A DNA stretch of 64,000 nucleotides. It comes from Endocalyx cinctus (lineage: Eukaryota; Ascomycota; Sordariomycetes; Amphisphaeriales; Apiosporaceae). Of the stretch, positions 60,161 to 64,000 are shown one piece after another. Positions within the stretch are counted from its first letter, which is position 1; each line of letters starts with the position of its first letter. A program made the position numbers and the translations under genes. The notes beneath the pieces are model-generated. The model was not told where the DNA came from, made no database searches, and saw nothing but the letters and a program-made list of their open reading frames with translations. The stretch is taken from contig BCKC01000011.1 of the NCBI GenBank assembly GCA_001600455.1, positions 399,835 to 463,834 on the forward strand, in the 5' to 3' direction.

Positions 60161-61581
60161 ATGGCGGCGGTAAACGAGGGCCCGACCAAGATCCGCCTGG
60201 CGACGGCGTCGCCCAGCTCCAAGCCGACGGTGAAGGAGACGCTCGTCGAGCTCGAAGGGATCGCGAGAAGCGCGCGAGATGCGCGAGCCGACATATTGCT
60301 CCTGCCCGAGGCGTACCTGGGGGGTTATCCCCGGGGCGAAGGGTTCGGGGCCGTCGTGGGCGGCAGGACGGAGGAAGGGCGGGAGGTTTTTAGGCGGTAT
60401 TTTAGGGGTTGCGTGGATTTGGGGGATGATGTCTTGGGTGGTGGAGAAAGTGGTGGTGGTGACGGGACGAAGGAGGAGTTGACGAGGATTAGTAAGGAGA
60501 CGGGCGTTTTTCTCGTGACCGGGTTGGTCGAGAGGTGCGGCGGGAGCCTTTATTGCGCGGTGTTGTACGTTTGTCCGAGGTTGGGCGTTTTGGGGAAGAG
60601 GAGGAAGGTTTTGCCTGTGGGTATTGAACTTTTTTTTTTTTTTTTTTGGATTCTCACCCCCTTTTTTTGGTGGGAAATGAAAAGAGGAAATGTGATGGCT
60701 AATAATTGAAACAAAACCTCATAGACCGCTACGGAACGTCTCATCTGGGCGCAAGGATCGGCTTCTACTTTGAAAGCCGTGAGTACGGTGATCCGCGGCG
60801 TGAGGATCAATATGGCGGCTGCTATATGTTGGGAGAATTACGTGAGTTGATTTTTATCTTATTTCATTTTCTGAGTTTGATTAAGACCGGAAAAAAAAAA
60901 AAAGAGATTGGAGAGAAATATTGACTCTAGAGACGTTAGATGCCCCTCCTCCGCCAATCTCTCTACGCGCAGAATATAAACCTATATCTCGCCCCGACGG
61001 CAGACGGTCGGGATACTTGGCTCTCGCTCATGCGCACCGTCGCGATCGAGGGTAGGTGTTTCGTCGTGAGCGCCAACATGTGCAATACCGGACCTCCTTC
61101 TACTTCTACTTCTGCTACTACTTCCGCCGATCAAGGACACGACGGACACGTCAACGGCGCCGCGACGACTACGACGACCAACACGAAAAAGAAGAGAAGA
61201 AATTCCTGCCTTACCCAAGAAGGGTTCGAAATCGCCTTACCTGAATCTGCTACTTCGGCGAATGGACCAAATCCAACTACTAGTACTACTACGTCAACAG
61301 CAGCCGTTATCGAAGAAGAAAAAGAAGATTCGGCGGAAACAACAGGAGAGCGAGACCCCAAGAAACAATCCCGCGGCGGCTCCTGCGTCGTCTCCCCGCT
61401 CGGGACGGTCCTCGCGGGTCCGCAGTGGGACGATTCCCGATCTGTTTTATACGTCGACGTCGATTTCGAGGACTGCGTCAGGGGGAGGTTGGACCTCGAT
61501 ACGGCGGGGAGCTACGCGAGGCACGATGCTTTTAAGTTTGAGGTGGAGGGGTTGGAGTTGAAGGCTTTGCCTTATTATTGA
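60161..61581 (+). CDS. Nitrilase (carbon-nitrogen hydrolase) with a low-complexity insertion
   Basis: Nitrilases hydrolyse nitriles to acids and ammonia. There are three exons, 60161-60616, 60725-60841 and 60940-61581, giving 404 residues. Splicing restores [18 protein letters not shown] and [16 protein letters not shown], as in fungal nitrilases. The catalytic triad is complete: Glu50 ([12 protein letters not shown]), Lys149 (RRKVLP) and Cys187 (AAICWENY). Two odd parts stand out. One is a Gly-rich loop, [10 protein letters not shown], at about residue 98. The other is a stretch of about 94 residues (243-336), Thr/Ser/Lys/Glu-rich, inserted between SANMC and [15 protein letters not shown]. 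The insertion keeps frame and the C-terminal family block continues, so the enzyme may still be active. The first intron contains a T17 run. The start was chosen at the ATG right after the A20 tract. Confidence 0.9.
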
Positions 61582-62352
61582 TGTGGGGGTGACAAGGTGG
61601 TGGGATGGAAAGGCCTTTTTTTTGGGTTAGATTAGTTGGGATGAGATGGGATGAAATGAAATTGAGGATTGGATAATGAGAGAGTAGGACAGTATCGTAT
61701 ATACTCAAACGTCCAACACGCAAATACCTATAACATTTCAAAATGCAACGAGAAGAAGACTTCGCACATATTTTTTTTTTTTTTAAGCTCGAAATTGAAA
61801 GAAAGCGGGTATCTAAAGTTGGTATCCTTCTTGTTATCGGGTGTCATGTTTCTAAAAATTGGTACGCGTAGGCACATCTTTTTCTTTTTCTTTCTTGATT
61901 CACCAACGATCCCATCCGAATTTTTGGCCTTTCCCCTTTTCTCGGAAAGAGAAAACCCTTTCCTTCCTACCAAACAAAAACAACACCGATCCCCTCCCCC
62001 CATTCAATCATGATCATCCCGTTTGTCCATCCGCCCATCCATGCATCCATCCATTCACTTAACCCGAAAGTCCCCCATTATTTCCTCCCATCTCCTTTCC
62101 CTTTTCTCTCCCCCCCCCTATTGGTTTGACGACAGTAGCGACAGGGGAGAAAGAAGGAACATAATATAAAAAAAAGAAACAGAACCAAATGTCACACACG
62201 ATTTATAATGATACAGAGTGAATGGAATCATTTACCACGCCGTAGGAACAAAAGCCGGAGAAAAAAAAGGGTTCAAAGAACACACGCAACCACAAAAGAA
62301 ATATTGAGAAATTTCTCCCAAGGTTACTTCAGATCTTCAACCGCTCTCTCCC
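61582..62352. other. Convergent intergenic region, pyrimidine-rich
   Basis: These 0.8 kb lie between the nitrilase and the Ser-rich protein, both ending here. They are C/T-rich with several homopolymer runs (T, C and A). No gene is seen. Confidence 0.5.
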
Positions 62353-63663
62353 TTACTCTTTCTCCTTCTTCTGCTTCTCCTTCTCATCCTGCTCCGGCAC
62401 CACGTTCTCGTCTTTTTCCTCAAACGCGAACTTATCCGACACGACGACCTCCTTGGGGCTAGCCAAGGGGCTGTTGACGGCGAGGCCGCCGCCTCCGATG
62501 CTGCCTACGACGCTACCGACGACGCTGCCGCTGATGCTGTCGGCCCGGCCATGTCCGAAGAACCCGCTGCGGACGCTCGCGCCGTCCCCGGCCATGCTCT
62601 GCTTCCCCGCGTAGATGCTGTTGCGGTCGCCCGGCAGGGCCGGCGCGATCCCCGTCGTCGAGTAGATGCTGGTACGCTCGTTGCCGACGAGCCGAGACGT
62701 CGACTGGTGCATTCCGGGAGTCGGAGGTATGTTGTCCCGCCCGCCGTCGATGTTGGCGCTGAGCACGCTGAGCGGTAACGACTCCCGACTGCCGCCCCAC
62801 AGCGATGAGGGCGCGAGGGCGCGCACCGAGGCATCAGTGTCCATGGATCGCCGGCGTCGTCGCTTGCTGGACGAGGCGAGCGTGAGGATGGATGCGTTAT
62901 CCGTAAGCAGGTTGTTGGCCGTGGCGGTGTTGTACGTGGTCGGATGGCCCGGTCCCGCGTGGGGGGCGAGATGGGGAGGGATGGCCGAGGCGGGCGTCGA
63001 AGGGAACGGCTGGCTGAACTGGATGGTTTGCGTATTGACGTTGTTGCCCGCGTGCGACGACTGCCCGTGGGTCGGGTTGCCGTTGAGGGCTCCGTGAGGA
63101 TTGATTGATTGTATCGTGGTGAGGGTGGTAGTTAAGGATCGTACTGATGGCGCCGGGGAGGAAAAGGTACTATCGCCGCCCTTGCGCGAGTCGATGCCTC
63201 CATTCGCTGTCCGGCTGGTTCCGGCTACGGACGAAGCCATGTGGGAGGGAGCGTGGATCGAATGTGTCGTCTCTATATCGGAAACGGTAGGGGCCATGGA
63301 TATGGCTCCGGCGGTGTGAGGGGCGTGCCCATCTGTGGATGATCTCGGCGAGATATGACTTTGGATTAAAGAGGGATTCGACGTCAGGCCGGTTCGGGCA
63401 GTAGAGAACGAAGGGTCACTATGCGGGCTTCGACAAGCGACGCCAATTCGGCCAGAGTGGGGATAAGGATTATTGTTTTTTGAGGGCTTCTTAGATCCTT
63501 TACGAAGGGTGTCGCGTTTGGAGGTGGCGGCATGATTGGGTTCGGTAGAAGAAGAAGAAGAAGTGTGTTTGAAGTTGGCTAGCTTCTTTACCCAATTCGT
63601 GAAGGGCTTCTTTCGACCGGCGGATTTCCCATTCACCTTGGCAAGTTGCACGGTGTCTGCCAT
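62353..63663 (-). CDS. Ser/Gly-rich fungal protein of unknown function
   Basis: A single frame of 436 residues starts MADTVQLAKVNGKSAGRKKP. It is mostly disordered: Ser, Thr, Gly, Pro and Ala dominate. Ordered-looking islands are the basic N-terminus (FTNWVKKLANF), a central DNASILTLASSSKRRRRRS with a poly-Arg block, and WGGSRESLPLSVLSANIDG. A run of SVVGSVVGSIGGGG and an acidic/Lys tail (EKEKQKKEKE) end it. I recognise no domain, signal peptide or membrane helix. The poly-Arg block could be a nuclear localisation signal. The island pattern feels conserved among ascomycetes, but I cannot verify that. The GC-rich third positions differ from the AT-rich spacers. Confidence 0.75.
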   Translation of the reverse strand: MADTVQLAKVNGKSAGRKKPFTNWVKKLANFKHTSSSSSTEPNHAATSKRDTLRKGSKKPSKNNNPYPHSGRIGVACRSPHSDPSFSTARTGLTSNPSLIQSHISPRSSTDGHAPHTAGAISMAPTVSDIETTHSIHAPSHMASSVAGTSRTANGGIDSRKGGDSTFSSPAPSVRSLTTTLTTIQSINPHGALNGNPTHGQSSHAGNNVNTQTIQFSQPFPSTPASAIPPHLAPHAGPGHPTTYNTATANNLLTDNASILTLASSSKRRRRRSMDTDASVRALAPSSLWGGSRESLPLSVLSANIDGGRDNIPPTPGMHQSTSRLVGNERTSIYSTTGIAPALPGDRNSIYAGKQSMAGDGASVRSGFFGHGRADSISGSVVGSVVGSIGGGGLAVNSPLASPKEVVVSDKFAFEEKDENVVPEQDEKEKQKKEKE

Positions 63664-64000
63664 GATGTATCGATCGTGTCTATCACGAAAAATAAGTATT
63701 AGAGAAAAAGTGTGAATGATGTGACTGTTTCGCGCGACAAATAGGGTTGGTTAAGAGATATGCGCGTATGTTGTTAAACCGAAGTTGGGGTTGGGGTTGG
63801 GTTAGATAGGTTAGGTGATGACGATGTAAAAGAGTAGCGTAGCAGTTCTACCAGGGGAAGAAGTAAGCGCGAAAACAACACACATACATCAATAAGAAAG
63901 GTATTTTGATAAGATCTAAAGATTAGACAAGGAATCAAACGAGAATAGAAGAGGGGAAAGAGAAGAAGAAAGGATTGAGGCTTCGTTTGGAAAAATGCAA
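63664..64000. promoter_or_regulatory. Upstream region of the Ser-rich protein, to window end
   Basis: These 0.34 kb are purine-rich on the plus strand, so pyrimidine-rich in the direction of the minus-strand gene, as expected of a fungal leader and promoter. A short GGGGTTG repeat lies at about 63784-63801. Confidence 0.45.

Noticed and set aside
1..64000. CRISPR arrays, bacterial operons or prophage
   Set aside because: The window is fungal nuclear DNA with spliceosomal introns; no regularly spaced repeats were seen.

Overview
The window is nuclear DNA of a filamentous ascomycete (Pezizomycotina). Genes are split by short GT-AG introns (about 47-97 nt) with CTAAC/CTGAC-like branch sites. 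The gene content is typical of that group: HET-domain and Clr5/ankyrin proteins, a CFEM GPI protein, a rhodopsin-domain membrane protein, a UstYa-like (DUF3328) protein, PL9 pectate lyase, arylsulfotransferase and Trk. A Sordariomycete is my guess, not shown. All exon structures were read by eye from splice signals, frame continuity and family motifs.

Layout. 0-8 kb: a long-chain alcohol oxidase running off the left edge (-), a Trk potassium transporter (+), and a secreted arylsulfotransferase (-). 8-25.9 kb: AT-rich spacers with a UDP-glycosyltransferase (+), an orphan acidic protein (-), a HET-domain protein with membrane tail (+), a Clr5-ankyrin protein (+), a threonine aldolase (+) and a secreted pectate lyase (-). 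27.7-40.5 kb: a likely biosynthetic region holding a SAM methyltransferase (+), a rhodopsin-domain membrane protein (-), a tiny spliced secreted peptide (-) that shares a 0.5-kb promoter with a UstYa-like oxidase (+), an FAD monooxygenase (-), a decayed cytochrome P450 fragment (+) and a secreted S41 peptidase (-). 41.4-42.0 kb: a tandem duplication and a 100-N assembly gap whose two edges overlap. 42.2-47 kb: a second HET protein (+) and a secreted FAD oxidoreductase (-). 47.5-64 kb: housekeeping-like genes, namely a conserved unknown (-), the ribonucleotide reductase large subunit with MCB-like promoter motifs (+), a 4.3-kb non-coding spacer, a CFEM GPI protein (+), a nitrilase (+) and a Ser-rich unknown (-).

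How they may work together. UstYa-like oxidase, S41 peptidase, methyltransferase, flavin monooxygenase and P450 are the accessory set known from ustiloxin and phomopsin (dikaritin RiPP) clusters. Here they surround a 54-residue secreted peptide that could be the substrate. The peptide has no dibasic Kex2 site and no repeated core, so this would be either an unusual RiPP system or a coincidental neighbourhood. It is the most interesting part of the window. The flanking HET and Clr5-ankyrin genes and AT-rich spacers mark the left two thirds as accessory, fast-evolving DNA, whereas the right third looks like core genome.
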